From SKVR01 sp037441525 (GTDB lineage: Bacteria > Bacteroidota > Bacteroidia > Bacteroidales > UBA7960): 64,000 nucleotides of DNA. Position numbers and translations under genes: made by a program. Below, in pieces: positions 53,174 to 62,926 of this stretch; position 1 is the first letter of the stretch, and each line of letters opens with the position of its first letter. Below the pieces are notes generated by a model, which did not search any database, was not told the DNA's origin, and saw only the letters and a program-made list of their open reading frames with translations. The DNA lies in assembly GCA_037441525.1 (NCBI GenBank), contig JBBISA010000001.1:1-64000 (forward strand), read 5' to 3'.

Positions 53174-55813
53174 TTAGCTTTTTATGCCTAATCTCCATGA
53201 TGCTTTTATCAGAAAAATGTTGTGTGGTTTTTCAGTAAACATGGTATTAAGATTGTCAATATAATTCATATTTCCCTGGTTTTCAATAAGTGAACGCGAT
53301 TGGTTCCAAACCAGATAAATTGCCGAACCAGGATTGAACTCCCATCGTAGCACCAGGTTGGATAGAAATTCACGGACATTAAAATCGGGTTTGTCGAAGT
53401 TAAAGTCAGTAATTCCGTCGAGGTTGTAATCTATCTGATACCTGCCATCAGAAAATGCGATCTGATTGGGAGTGAACTCTTCGAACCGTTTGTTAAAATC
53501 CTGATTTTTGGAGTCAGTTATTAGTTTAAAGTCAGCGTATTTGCCCGCGGCAACAAAAGGTTGCCCCCAATACTGAATAGTAAGGTCGGGGGTCAAAGCC
53601 CAGTTTACCCTGAATGAGAAGTTTATTACCTGCTGGTCGATGGTTCCGAAAATGTAACTGGCGGTTCCATTATTCCCTCTTTGACTTACATATTGCAGTA
53701 CATCGTAATTGCTTGAATAAGAAGGGCTGAATGAAAAATTGAATTTATCGGCAGGCTTGTAGGTTATTGTGCTTCCCAGCCGGTAGAATAAATAGTTATT
53801 CTCCACGCCATTATTCAAATAGCCATTAATTCTCATTGCAAATTTTTTTCGCTCGTCGGTAGAACCTCCCAGCCAGATGCCCATCTTATCGGGTTGTTTA
53901 AAAGCCGGGCCGCCTCTGAGCATTTTGTCGGATAAGTTATTGTAGCTGTACTCAATCCCCATATTGTAACTCCAATAATTCATAAACCTGATGAAGCCAT
54001 TTACATTGGCGCCACTTCCCAGGGGAATAAGTCCAAAATTCCATGAATTGTACTGGTTCATATTGATATTAAAACTTCTGTAAAATCTTCTGGGTTCCCA
54101 CTCGCGATATCCAACCCAAACAACCTGAATAAGCTGGTCGGCTTCGCGCATGTACCCAATATCGTTAATTTCGAATTGGGGCGATTTCCATAGCATAGCT
54201 GCCATCATACTCCAGTGGCCGTCGCCGGTTTTTAGCACCTGCATGCGTCCGCCGGTACCGGTTAATGATGTGCGGGAAGGATCGAGATCAACATGATCAG
54301 CATCGGGGCGTTGAAAGTACCTTGCCGATGATTTTTGCGTGCGTAAAATGGCTTCTCCAGAGCCAGACACATGACTGAATGCACTGTTAATGTTTATCAT
54401 CCACGTTTTTTCCCTGAAATATTTACTGAAATCCAACCCGCCGGTATAAGCCTGTTGGTGCATTTGCGATTCAAGATTATCATTGAGTTGGCGATGGGTG
54501 CTGGTAAATATACCTCCAATAAGCAGGTTGCCGTTATCAAAATCCTGTTGTACACGACTTACAAAGTAATTCGAGAGTGGTTCAATAAGTTCGTTGCTCT
54601 GATTGCCATTGTTATTGATGCGGGCATAGGTATCGCCGGTAACTGACTCTATAATTGCAACAGAAAGGCCATCCTGGGTTTTACCGGTAAGCTTAGCTGC
54701 CCCGATTATATTGGTAAAAGATGGCCGGTCTATCCATTCGCCACTACCCGAAACAAACTGCCCCAAGGGACGTCGTCCGATACGCCTTGAATAAAACAGG
54801 TTGTCATTGCCCAGGCCGCCATCGCCCAGACCCAGGGAGAAACTCGATATATTACGACCCTCAATGAAGAAGGGGCGTTTTTCCTGAAAAAATGTTTCAA
54901 AAGCACTCAGGTTAACCTGACTGGGGTCTGCTTCAATCTGTCCAAAATCGGGGTTAATAGTTAGGTCCACTATAAAATTGCTTGTTACTCCAATTTTGGC
55001 GTCAACACCACCTTTAAGGTCTCCCTCGCGCCCCGGTGAAAATGGGTTTCCTGCCTGGGCTTTGTAGGTTTCGCCCTGTGCAACCAAATATGGGGTAATA
55101 TCGAAATGGCGTCGCGGCTGAAGGCTACCCATTCCGGTCATTTCTCCAAACAGGTGAACCATCCCGGGAGAGTTAGCCGGAACATGCTGCCAGAATGACA
55201 ATTCTGCATGGCGGTGAATTTGCCTGAATGCTTCCAAACCCCAAATTCCGCTTCCATTTTTCTTAAAACGCAACTGGCTTAGGGGTATTTTAAACTCTGC
55301 TGTCCATCCCTTATCATTATTATGGGTTTTGGCCCACCAATTGGGGTCCCAGGTTGGATCTTCATCCGAACCATTATTCGACATAATAAAATCGAAACGG
55401 GTACCTCCGGCTGTAACTCCTAGTATGAAAGCAGTTCGTTGATCGAAATAGCTGTCGATACCAATACCAACAAAATCGCCATCGCTGTTGTCCCGACGGG
55501 TTAAGCGGGTTATAATACTGTCGGGAGCGGTATCCCAGGCTTTAAAACCAACGTACAGGTTGTCATCGTCATACAAAATAGAGAATTCGGTTTGTTGTGA
55601 AGGATCCCGACCGTTATTGGGTTCATGCTGAATAAAGCCAGCTTCCCAATTTGCATTTATCCAAACGTCATCATCTGGAATTCCATCTATGACCGGTGGA
55701 ATTGATATCCGGGTTGGTTGATACTGTTTTTTTTCGCCATTGGAAGCTGGTGATGTTAAATGGATAGCAAAAAATAAAATTAGAAAAAGAATGTAACTGC
55801 ATGTCTTGTTCAT
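53174..55813 (-). CDS. DUF5916 outer-membrane protein with CBM9-like N-terminal domain
   Basis: 879 residues. Signal peptide, then a CBM9-like carbohydrate-binding domain (ISIPPVIDGIPDDDVWINANW, DDDNLYVGFKAWDTAPD, GWTAEFKIPLSQL; ~residues 35-215), then the DUF5916 region (VDLTINPDFGQIEADPSQVNLSAFETFFQEKRPFFIEG) and a long barrel of short strands to the end (LIKASWRLGIKS). The last codons (AAA AGC TAA) are part of the target duplication of the neighbouring 391-bp element, so the natural 3' end appears intact. The protein is probably an outer-membrane binding or transport factor for sugars; its role is unknown. Confidence 0.88.
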   Translation of the reverse strand: MNKTCSYILFLILFFAIHLTSPASNGEKKQYQPTRISIPPVIDGIPDDDVWINANWEAGFIQHEPNNGRDPSQQTEFSILYDDDNLYVGFKAWDTAPDSIITRLTRRDNSDGDFVGIGIDSYFDQRTAFILGVTAGGTRFDFIMSNNGSDEDPTWDPNWWAKTHNNDKGWTAEFKIPLSQLRFKKNGSGIWGLEAFRQIHRHAELSFWQHVPANSPGMVHLFGEMTGMGSLQPRRHFDITPYLVAQGETYKAQAGNPFSPGREGDLKGGVDAKIGVTSNFIVDLTINPDFGQIEADPSQVNLSAFETFFQEKRPFFIEGRNISSFSLGLGDGGLGNDNLFYSRRIGRRPLGQFVSGSGEWIDRPSFTNIIGAAKLTGKTQDGLSVAIIESVTGDTYARINNNGNQSNELIEPLSNYFVSRVQQDFDNGNLLIGGIFTSTHRQLNDNLESQMHQQAYTGGLDFSKYFREKTWMININSAFSHVSGSGEAILRTQKSSARYFQRPDADHVDLDPSRTSLTGTGGRMQVLKTGDGHWSMMAAMLWKSPQFEINDIGYMREADQLIQVVWVGYREWEPRRFYRSFNINMNQYNSWNFGLIPLGSGANVNGFIRFMNYWSYNMGIEYSYNNLSDKMLRGGPAFKQPDKMGIWLGGSTDERKKFAMRINGYLNNGVENNYLFYRLGSTITYKPADKFNFSFSPSYSSNYDVLQYVSQRGNNGTASYIFGTIDQQVINFSFRVNWALTPDLTIQYWGQPFVAAGKYADFKLITDSKNQDFNKRFEEFTPNQIAFSDGRYQIDYNLDGITDFNFDKPDFNVREFLSNLVLRWEFNPGSAIYLVWNQSRSLIENQGNMNYIDNLNTMFTEKPHNIFLIKASWRLGIKS

Positions 55814-56128
55814 GGTGTATGAATATTTTTTGGTTTCAAACTCTGCTTAACAAGGCCTAAGCCAAAATTTGCAATTTTTTATTAATCAGGTATTTGTTTA
55901 ATCATTTGCGATGCTAGGTTTAAGGGTTATTGTCCGAATTCGGGCATTGATGTAAGATTACGAACAATTTTCTTGATTTAATAGCCTGAAATTTCTATTC
56001 TAAAAAAGTATTTTTGATGGTTTATTTTCCCCGAAGGAAAGAGAAAATGGGATGCTGGCATTTTTAGGTTCGCATTTGTGAAAATTCACGTATCTGAAGT
56101 TATCTAACTAACTAAACACCTATAATAA
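55814..56128. other. Divergent intergenic region
   Basis: 315 bases between the DUF5916 gene (minus) and the isomerase-like gene (plus). I see no gene, repeat or strong promoter box. Confidence 0.5.
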
Positions 56129-57046
56129 ATGAACAGAAGAGAAAGTATTCAAACCATGGGTATAGCAGCAGCTGCCCTGATGATACCACAGGTGGCGTGT
56201 AAGCCCACGGTGAAAAAGGAAACCACATTCAGATTTTGTCTCAATACAAGTACCATAAGGGGGCAGCAACTGGGGTTGATAAAAGACATTGAAATTGCAG
56301 CACGGGCAGGTTACGACAGTGTGGAATTATGGGTAAGAGATGTGCAGGCTTATGTAGCCGAAGGCAACAGCACCGCCGGTTTATCAAAATACATTCGCGA
56401 TAATGGGCTCGAAGTGGCTAATGCCATCGGGTTTGCACCATGGATGGCTGATGATGAAACTATAAGTACAAAGGGCTTTGAACAGATGCGTGATGAAATG
56501 GAGTTAATGGCATCAATAGGATGTACGCGCATTGCAGCACCTGCCGCCGGCCAGTTCATCAATCCGGAAATTGACCTTTTCGTTGCCGCAGAAAAGTACA
56601 ATAAGCTTATTGACCTGGGCAGGCAAACAGGCGTTATGCCTCAACTTGAATTCTGGGGAGCTTCAAAAGTACTCTTTCATATAGGACAGGTAATGATGAT
56701 TGCTGCTGTTGCCAACAGCCCTGATGTTCGTATTTTGCCCGATGTGTATCATATGTTCAGGGGCGGATCGGGGTATCATAGTCTTAGGTTGCTACAGGGG
56801 CATACGATAGAGATTTTTCATATAAACGATTTTCCAATCCACATACCAAGGGAGGAACAGAAGGATTCGGACCGAGTATATCCCGGCGAAGGAGGAGCCC
56901 CAATGGAACAAATAATAAAAGACCTGAAGGCAATGGGAGGAGTAAAATACCTTTCGCTTGAGCTTTTTAATCCTACTTATTGGGAGCAGGATGCACTTAT
57001 GGTGGCAAAAACCGGTTTACAAAAAATTAAACAGTTTACCCAGTAA
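56129..57046 (+). CDS. Secreted sugar phosphate isomerase/epimerase-like TIM barrel
   Basis: 305 residues. The N-terminus (MNRRESIQTMGIAAAALMIPQVACKPT) combines a twin-arginine-like motif with a lipobox-like Cys at 24, so it may be a lipidated periplasmic protein. The rest is an AP-endonuclease-2-type barrel: FCLNTSTIRGQQLGLIKDIEIAARAGYDSVELWV, CTRIAAPAAGQ, VRILPDVYHMFRGGSGYHS (metal-binding His/Asp) and IEIFHINDFP, ending in LKAMGGVKYLSLELFNPTYW (Glu). This is the xylose isomerase-like family that often accompanies Gfo/Idh enzymes in secreted sugar pathways. It is transcribed alone here. Confidence 0.85.
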   Translation: MNRRESIQTMGIAAAALMIPQVACKPTVKKETTFRFCLNTSTIRGQQLGLIKDIEIAARAGYDSVELWVRDVQAYVAEGNSTAGLSKYIRDNGLEVANAIGFAPWMADDETISTKGFEQMRDEMELMASIGCTRIAAPAAGQFINPEIDLFVAAEKYNKLIDLGRQTGVMPQLEFWGASKVLFHIGQVMMIAAVANSPDVRILPDVYHMFRGGSGYHSLRLLQGHTIEIFHINDFPIHIPREEQKDSDRVYPGEGGAPMEQIIKDLKAMGGVKYLSLELFNPTYWEQDALMVAKTGLQKIKQFTQ

Positions 57047-57112
57047 TAGAAATTGCAGTGGTATAAGACCTGGCTCAAATGAGGGTTGCCCTATTAACTC
57101 GTTGTTATCCAA

Positions 57113-57607
57113 TCAAGTATATCTGAGTTTTGTTGGATTCTTGAGTATGGAATTGCCTGGCAGGATTATCCATCCCCAGAAAAGAATTGCCAGAAGGTAA
57201 ATGGGGGCAATAATTGTTATTAAATCGGTAGTGCGCGAAATATTGAGTCTGAAATAGAAAAAAAGAACAATGCCCGCAATTGTTAAATTGATAGCAATAC
57301 TTATTATTTTTTTGGTTTTATAGCCAGCTCCTTTAAAACCAGAAAAATAAATTGCCAGATTGCATATAAAACCCGGTAATGCCACTATTCCGCCAACAAA
57401 CAGATAAAATAGAATGGTAAGTCTGAAATAAGCAAGATCGCGGTAATTGAATTGGTAGAATTCAATAAAATTGTAATATTTTTCAAGAGGCAAAAAGGCC
57501 GAAAATATACTTATAGTTATTGCAGAAGTTAACATCGTAATTGCCCAAAAAAGAATGATTCTTAGGATTATTCTCAGCTCTTTCTGATATTTTTTTATCA
57601 TTTGCAT
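57113..57607 (-). CDS. Four-helix membrane protein
   Basis: 164 residues with four hydrophobic helices (about residues 12-35, 60-88, 101-121 and 130-150) and short polar ends. No motif I recognise. It is followed by, or preceded by, genes on both strands: the isomerase-like gene ends 66 bases away, and the GT2 gene ends 75 bases upstream on the same strand. It may be the last gene of the GT2 transcript and so be an accessory of that membrane synthase, but this is inference only. Confidence 0.65.
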   Translation of the reverse strand: MQMIKKYQKELRIILRIILFWAITMLTSAITISIFSAFLPLEKYYNFIEFYQFNYRDLAYFRLTILFYLFVGGIVALPGFICNLAIYFSGFKGAGYKTKKIISIAINLTIAGIVLFFYFRLNISRTTDLITIIAPIYLLAILFWGWIILPGNSILKNPTKLRYT

Positions 57608-57682
57608 AATAAAAGTTGGTTTATAGGCATTAATACTATTAAGTATTTTATTGGAATCGTTTCTGTTTCAATAAGGTTATGA

Positions 57683-60600
57683 TCATCTCCATCCAATAAT
57701 TAACGGGCTCGATTCTGTTACAACATTGTCTTTATTGTCGGAAACATAAAGATATATTCTGTAGTTAGATTTTTTTGACGGAACCCTGAAATTGAACCTG
57801 AAAAGACCCTGCTCGAAAGGTGTTTCGGTTATTCTTTTGAAGGTTCCCTGTTCATAAATAATCCATTTAAAAAACAATGAATCGCGCAATTCAACCTGCC
57901 GTGTTGCTGCTATGGCACTGGCCCATCCATTGGGAACCAAAAAGTTGTCCTTAGGCAGGAGTATATTAAATGGGGGTATAGGTATTTCCTTTTCAGATGG
58001 TATGTCAGACCATAATTGCTTTAATGAATACCATACAGGTTTTTTGTTACCAAAAATATCTGTAATACCAAACCAGGTGGCTGTTCCTTCATAACGATCC
58101 TTCCAGCAAAAGGCAAACCCGCCAAGATTTCTCTCTTTGTGATTATAAATGTAGTTTTCCCATTGATACTGCATATCCTCTGCTTTTGCAAAAGAGTTTT
58201 GCTCAAAGGGAATAGTATCGTATATGTAGTCGTTATATTCTTTATGCCAGTAACCTTTCGGGCCAAACTCCCCCACAAAGTATTTTTTATCAGGAGCCAC
58301 ACTCTGCATAACAGAATCGAGCAAACTGATATTCTGATGATAATAGGAATTCACGCCATAAAAATCAACATTAGGCGCATATCTTCTGAAGGCATAAAAA
58401 GCCGATGATAGATGAGATGTATGTTCTTCAACAACAAAAACCGGGCGATTCGGATCAATCTTTTTAATCTTTTCAGCAAGATTGCCTATCATTTTCAAAT
58501 ACTCAATCCTTACCTGGCTAAGATAGGGTTCGTTGAAGTTGAGTTTCAGCAAACCCCATGATTCGTTGCCAAGTGTCCATCCAATTATTGCGGGATTGTT
58601 TTTGAGTTGTTTCACCCTTCTTATTACCTGTCTTTCATAAATCCAAATTCTGAGTTTATTCACCGAATAATCAATTGCCGGGTCGAACCAAAAGCCATAC
58701 AGAACGTTTAAATCCATCCTGTTAGCAACTCTCAGAATATTCCTATCGTAGATAGATGGGCTGTAACGCCTTATCGTATTGGCTCCCATTTCTTTTATTT
58801 TTGAGAAATCATCTTCAAGTTTATCAATGGTAAGGGGTAAGGTATGGCTGTTATCGCGCCAGTCGTGTCCTGCATTATAAGCTACACCATACATATAGTT
58901 TACTGTCAAGGGGCTTTTGGGAGTGGAGTTGTTTTGTGATAATGGTTTAGAATTGGCGGCAAAAGCCAGGAAATCAACATCGGTAACTCTTTTATTTGTT
59001 GGCTTGGCAGTGGTTAATCTATCATTTTCCCACAACAATATTGGCAGGTCTGAATCAACAGCCGAATCAGGCAACTTGTTGGTAAGCAGCCAGGCCAGTG
59101 AATACTTATTATACTCAATATATGGATCATTTTGGGGCGAATCGGTTTCCCAAACCCAGGCAATATTTGGGTAATTTACCTTATTGGCCAGGGTTGCCAG
59201 TTCATTTAAGCGCATGGCCAATATTTTTCTTTCCCTGCCAAACAATGGTTTTTCGGTTTTAAGGGCAATAAAAACCGGAAGATATTTTTCGCGCAGGAAA
59301 AGAAAAAGTTCAGAGAATTCATTAAGGTTCATCGGCAAGGTATCTTGCGATACATTGTGGGGCAATTTGAAGAAATAGAAAGGAATTTTCCCTTTCAGAA
59401 AGCACGAATCGGCAAATGAAGTAGTTTTTTCGAGGAAGTTTTCGTTTGTTGCAAAAACCCTATAAACAAATTGTGCATTTGAATCGCGGCTTTCGGCAGA
59501 AGCCCCTGTCATTCGGGGAATGAAAAACTCTTTTTGGGTGAATGCCCCGGTTCTTAATTGATTATGGCGTTTAGTTTCATTGTTCCTGGCTATCAATATT
59601 AAAATTACTGTTAACACAATAAGTGGTATTCCGGCGAGTTGAAGACTTCCATAAAACCTATAGGTTTGTTTGGATGCCCATTTTCTGGGGAAACTATCCC
59701 GAGATATCATCTTCCCTTTTGTAATTTTTCTAACCCAGAAGAGAACACCTTGCATGGCCATTAAGCTGCCAGATGAAAAGATGATAACGTTAGTGCCTGC
59801 CAGGATGGCCATAAAGAAAGAAAAGGGGTTTAAATCGTGCGACAGACCGTAAACAATGGCCACACCAGACAGAAGTATGATGATGAAATTTGGAATCAGT
59901 AATTTTAGCGGTGTTTCTGATTCATATCCCTTTTGTGTTGGTATATAAGGAATTTTTTTCTTTATCAACGAATACAAAAAGCCCAGCAGAAATGCCCACC
60001 ATGCCGATTTCAATAATACCCCTCCCAAAATAAATGAGCCTCGCTCATGGTTTTCCAATAGCCATTTCTGATTGAATTGCCTTATGGCTATTGTGCTTAC
60101 AAACAAAGGAATATAGAACTGAAAGAAGGCCATTGGCGAAACTTTCAGGGGCACAATCCCTGAAAAAAGAGCAATAATGGGAATTAAAACATCAAAGAGT
60201 GCTACTAATCCAGACAAATAAAATAAAGGTGCTGCAAAGTAGTAAAGCTTTTGTTTCCAATTGAGTTTAGAGAATATCTTTGGCAAAACCTTAAAAAGAA
60301 GTTCAAAAGTACCACGGGCCCATTTAAGCTGCTGCAAACAATAACCAGAATAATTCCAGGGAACAAGTCCTTTTGCCGAAATAACGGGGTTATAAACAGA
60401 TTTCCACCCTTTGGCGTGCAAGAGCATGGATGTATGCATATCTTCGGTTAAGCCCGGAGCATGCCCTCCAATTGAATCGAGCGCCGCGCGTCTGAATGTA
60501 CAATTGGCTCCAATGGCAGGTACAGCACCTAATGTATTAAGTCCCATCATCATGGGGCCATAAAACTGGTAAGTTTGCTGGGCAGCAGCTCTTGCAATCC

Positions 60601-61225
60601 ATGTATGACCATGATTATAATAAGCCTGTGCTACCTGAACAAATCCAATTCTTTCATCTTCAAAATAGGGCAGAACTTCGTCAATAAAGTATTCATGAGG
60701 AATATGATCAGGGTCAAGAATAACACAAATTTCCCCATCAGCAACACTATACAATGCATAATTGATATTGCCTGCCTTTGCATTTTTTTTCTCCTTCCTG
60801 GTAACATGAATGACCCCCAGTTTTTCGCAAACTTCTTTAAGCTCAGGATCATCTGCTTCGTCGCACAGGTAAGACTTATGAGGATAAGTTATCTCCTGCA
60901 TTGCATGAAGAGTTTTAATCACCATTTCTTTTGGTTCAGGGGGACAATAAGTGGTTAGCACGTCAACTCTCCACTGCTTTGTTATTACTGGCTTTTCAGG
61001 TACGGAAAGATGGAAGCAAAGAAACCATTCATAAAGCAGGCGAAGTGCCTTGTAAACGAAAAGAATAATTAATACATAATATAACGGCTTGTAACCTAAA
61101 AATTCGGGGCGTAGCAACCAATTTAGAAAGATAAACATAGAAACCAGCCCCGAAAGAACTAGAAACTTGCTTTTTATCTTTTCAACTTTACCGGGAGGGT
61201 TGTTTTTTATGATTTCACTTTGCAT
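57683..61225 (-). CDS. GT2 cellulose-synthase-like transferase fused to extracytoplasmic glycosidase domains
   Basis: 1180 residues from the ATG at 61225 (a TTG at 61252 also opens the frame). Two N-terminal helices; the GT2 domain has CDEADDPELK, ILDPDHIP (DxD, ~173), LTEDMH (TED, ~259) and QQLKWARG (QxxRW-like, ~297, with Lys in place of Arg). Further helices follow to ~545. The extracytoplasmic region has a first TIM-like domain (~560-770, IPFYFFKLP ... IAWVWETD, catalytically doubtful) and a GH-A-type domain (~780-1090) with acid/base GWTLGNES (~887) and nucleophile-type YFVGEFGPKGYW (~987), then an Ig-like C-terminal part. It would make a polysaccharide across the membrane and trim or branch it outside. 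Function and product are inferred. Confidence 0.85.
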   Translation of the reverse strand: MQSEIIKNNPPGKVEKIKSKFLVLSGLVSMFIFLNWLLRPEFLGYKPLYYVLIILFVYKALRLLYEWFLCFHLSVPEKPVITKQWRVDVLTTYCPPEPKEMVIKTLHAMQEITYPHKSYLCDEADDPELKEVCEKLGVIHVTRKEKKNAKAGNINYALYSVADGEICVILDPDHIPHEYFIDEVLPYFEDERIGFVQVAQAYYNHGHTWIARAAAQQTYQFYGPMMMGLNTLGAVPAIGANCTFRRAALDSIGGHAPGLTEDMHTSMLLHAKGWKSVYNPVISAKGLVPWNYSGYCLQQLKWARGTFELLFKVLPKIFSKLNWKQKLYYFAAPLFYLSGLVALFDVLIPIIALFSGIVPLKVSPMAFFQFYIPLFVSTIAIRQFNQKWLLENHERGSFILGGVLLKSAWWAFLLGFLYSLIKKKIPYIPTQKGYESETPLKLLIPNFIIILLSGVAIVYGLSHDLNPFSFFMAILAGTNVIIFSSGSLMAMQGVLFWVRKITKGKMISRDSFPRKWASKQTYRFYGSLQLAGIPLIVLTVILILIARNNETKRHNQLRTGAFTQKEFFIPRMTGASAESRDSNAQFVYRVFATNENFLEKTTSFADSCFLKGKIPFYFFKLPHNVSQDTLPMNLNEFSELFLFLREKYLPVFIALKTEKPLFGRERKILAMRLNELATLANKVNYPNIAWVWETDSPQNDPYIEYNKYSLAWLLTNKLPDSAVDSDLPILLWENDRLTTAKPTNKRVTDVDFLAFAANSKPLSQNNSTPKSPLTVNYMYGVAYNAGHDWRDNSHTLPLTIDKLEDDFSKIKEMGANTIRRYSPSIYDRNILRVANRMDLNVLYGFWFDPAIDYSVNKLRIWIYERQVIRRVKQLKNNPAIIGWTLGNESWGLLKLNFNEPYLSQVRIEYLKMIGNLAEKIKKIDPNRPVFVVEEHTSHLSSAFYAFRRYAPNVDFYGVNSYYHQNISLLDSVMQSVAPDKKYFVGEFGPKGYWHKEYNDYIYDTIPFEQNSFAKAEDMQYQWENYIYNHKERNLGGFAFCWKDRYEGTATWFGITDIFGNKKPVWYSLKQLWSDIPSEKEIPIPPFNILLPKDNFLVPNGWASAIAATRQVELRDSLFFKWIIYEQGTFKRITETPFEQGLFRFNFRVPSKKSNYRIYLYVSDNKDNVVTESSPLIIGWR

Positions 61226-61407
61226 GAAATGTGAATATAATTTTTTTTGCAAAAGTTTAGCGCCGCAAAAATAATCTAATTTTAATTTGGTTTAATAAGA
61301 AAAAAAGTATTTTTCATGATAAAAAATTATCAATTGACAAAAATCTGAGAAACTCGACTTTTTTCATCAATATAAAATTTTTATATTATCTTTTGGCTTA
61401 AATTCAG

Positions 61408-61519
61408 ATATTGCAAAGATATTTTAAAATGTTTATCGAGAATTGATTGCGAATAAATCGAGTAGTTTTTAAGATATTTAACTAATCTGCTTGAATCTGG
61501 TGTTGATTTCGTTTTTAAA
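61408..61519. repeat. Direct repeat R1 (partner 63441-63555)
   Basis: A 112-base block that aligns with 63441-63555 at roughly 80% identity by hand, same orientation, starting with the shared ATATTGCAAAGATATT and ending with CTTGAATCTG-GTTGATT-TTTAAA. The two copies flank the QueC-like gene at about 2 kb spacing. Confidence 0.75.
61414..61421 (-). promoter_or_regulatory. Promoter-like box in repeat R1, upstream of the GT2-glycosidase gene
   Basis: On the minus strand this reads TATCTTTG followed by CA, about 190 bases upstream of the ATG at 61225. An identical box is in repeat R2 at 63447-63454. No -33 TTTG is visible. Confidence 0.4.
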
Positions 61520-61777
61520 CAGACAAAAAAAGTCTTTAGGCTCGATGTAAAAAAAAGCAAATTTCACTTGTCCCAAATTGCAATTACTATTAAGAGTTGA
61601 CCAAAGCACCAGTATTGAAGATATATCTATTTGTATAGCATATTTCATGCAGAGTTAAGCTAATGGCGCCAAAGTAATAGTGGCGATGATTAGAGGGGCT
61701 AAAGTGTTTTTAAGAGTCTAAAAAAACAAACTCGTGCTTAAGGGCAGATAAATTTTTTATCGGTAACACTAACTTTT

Positions 61778-62926
61778 TTATAATGACATGAGTTTAGCTT
61801 TTATTAGAGCACCAATAGTAAAATATCTAGAGTATGAAGCAACTTTGGAACTAAATGGGATAGGGTAATTGAATCTTCGGGCAAAGAATAATAGTTCTTT
61901 TAAGTGAGGACAATCTGTTCTATGAAGTAATGAAATGAATCTAAAACGGTTTTTCAAATATATTTCATGGTTAAAAACTTTATCGTATTTCCTTAACACT
62001 CCTATTAAATCTAATGCGAGTTGGGTTTTCATACATTTTAAACACTTAGAACAATTTTGTTCATTTTCTTCATCAAGGCAAACATCAAGAAAATCATGCG
62101 TGTCGGCAATTTGTGAAACCCGAATTACTTTATCTACTCTGCTCAATGAACTCCCCAAACTAATTAGATTTATGGATTTTGTTGATAAATTTGGCAATAA
62201 TAAAGGGTCTGCAAAACCCACATGCTTTTTGCAATTTATTTCCAGGTTTTCATAATTATAAGCCGATGAATAAAAATATTTGTCAATACCATTTTGAAAG
62301 AGAAGGCCAACGGAGGCATTTAGAAAGGTATGGGTCTCAATAAATCTAAAAGTATGATAAAAATCCTGGATGTTGGAATTCACCCCAATAAAAGGAACAC
62401 CAAGCTTTTCGGGTAATTGCTTTAAATGTTGATATTTTTGCTGCCACAACCTTTCACCAGACATCCCATGCGCTCCTACATTGTTGTAAAAAAGATGATT
62501 TACCTTGTATGCTGGGGAAACAGAATCAGAATAATAGTGCTCAGCCATTGTATAAAATGAATCAATACCGGCCGAAAATCCTGTTGCAACATTTCCAGAA
62601 TTTGTGAATGTATCAGAAAAACTGTCAGCATGAATTTTTATCCTCTTTAGTTTTGGTAAAAAAATAAGAAGTATTGTTTGTATGTCATTGTTTAGTTGAA
62701 AAACTAAATCTTCAGAGGCTTTTCCCTTGAGAATAATATCTTCGCCTTTGCTCATTGCAGCTATTATTAACCCTACCAATGCAGAATCTAAGCTGTTTGA
62801 AATATAGCTTTCATATTTTTTATCAACTTCAAACCATAAAAATTCAGGTAATTTTGAATTTGAAATTTTGAATTTGAATCTAATTTTCGAAGTATTTTTT
62901 TCGATGACAGGTTCAAATAGTACCAT
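61778..62926 (-). CDS. QueC-like PP-loop ATPase family protein
   Basis: 382 residues, no signal. Near residue 115 it has GFSAGIDSFYTMAEHYY, a variant of the PP-loop motif SGGxDS (here SAGIDS). Residues ~280-300 carry CSKCLKCMKTQLAL, the CxxCxxC zinc-type site found at the C-terminal side in 7-cyano-7-deazaguanine synthases (QueC). No other queuosine-pathway gene is nearby, so it is more likely one of the QueC-like branches used in other nucleotide or defence systems (QatC and Cap9 are examples of QueC-like proteins there). The gene is flanked by direct repeats R1 and R2 and appears more AT-rich in third positions than the acc genes. Function unresolved. Confidence 0.7.
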   Translation of the reverse strand: MVLFEPVIEKNTSKIRFKFKISNSKLPEFLWFEVDKKYESYISNSLDSALVGLIIAAMSKGEDIILKGKASEDLVFQLNNDIQTILLIFLPKLKRIKIHADSFSDTFTNSGNVATGFSAGIDSFYTMAEHYYSDSVSPAYKVNHLFYNNVGAHGMSGERLWQQKYQHLKQLPEKLGVPFIGVNSNIQDFYHTFRFIETHTFLNASVGLLFQNGIDKYFYSSAYNYENLEINCKKHVGFADPLLLPNLSTKSINLISLGSSLSRVDKVIRVSQIADTHDFLDVCLDEENEQNCSKCLKCMKTQLALDLIGVLRKYDKVFNHEIYLKNRFRFISLLHRTDCPHLKELLFFARRFNYPIPFSSKVASYSRYFTIGALIKAKLMSL

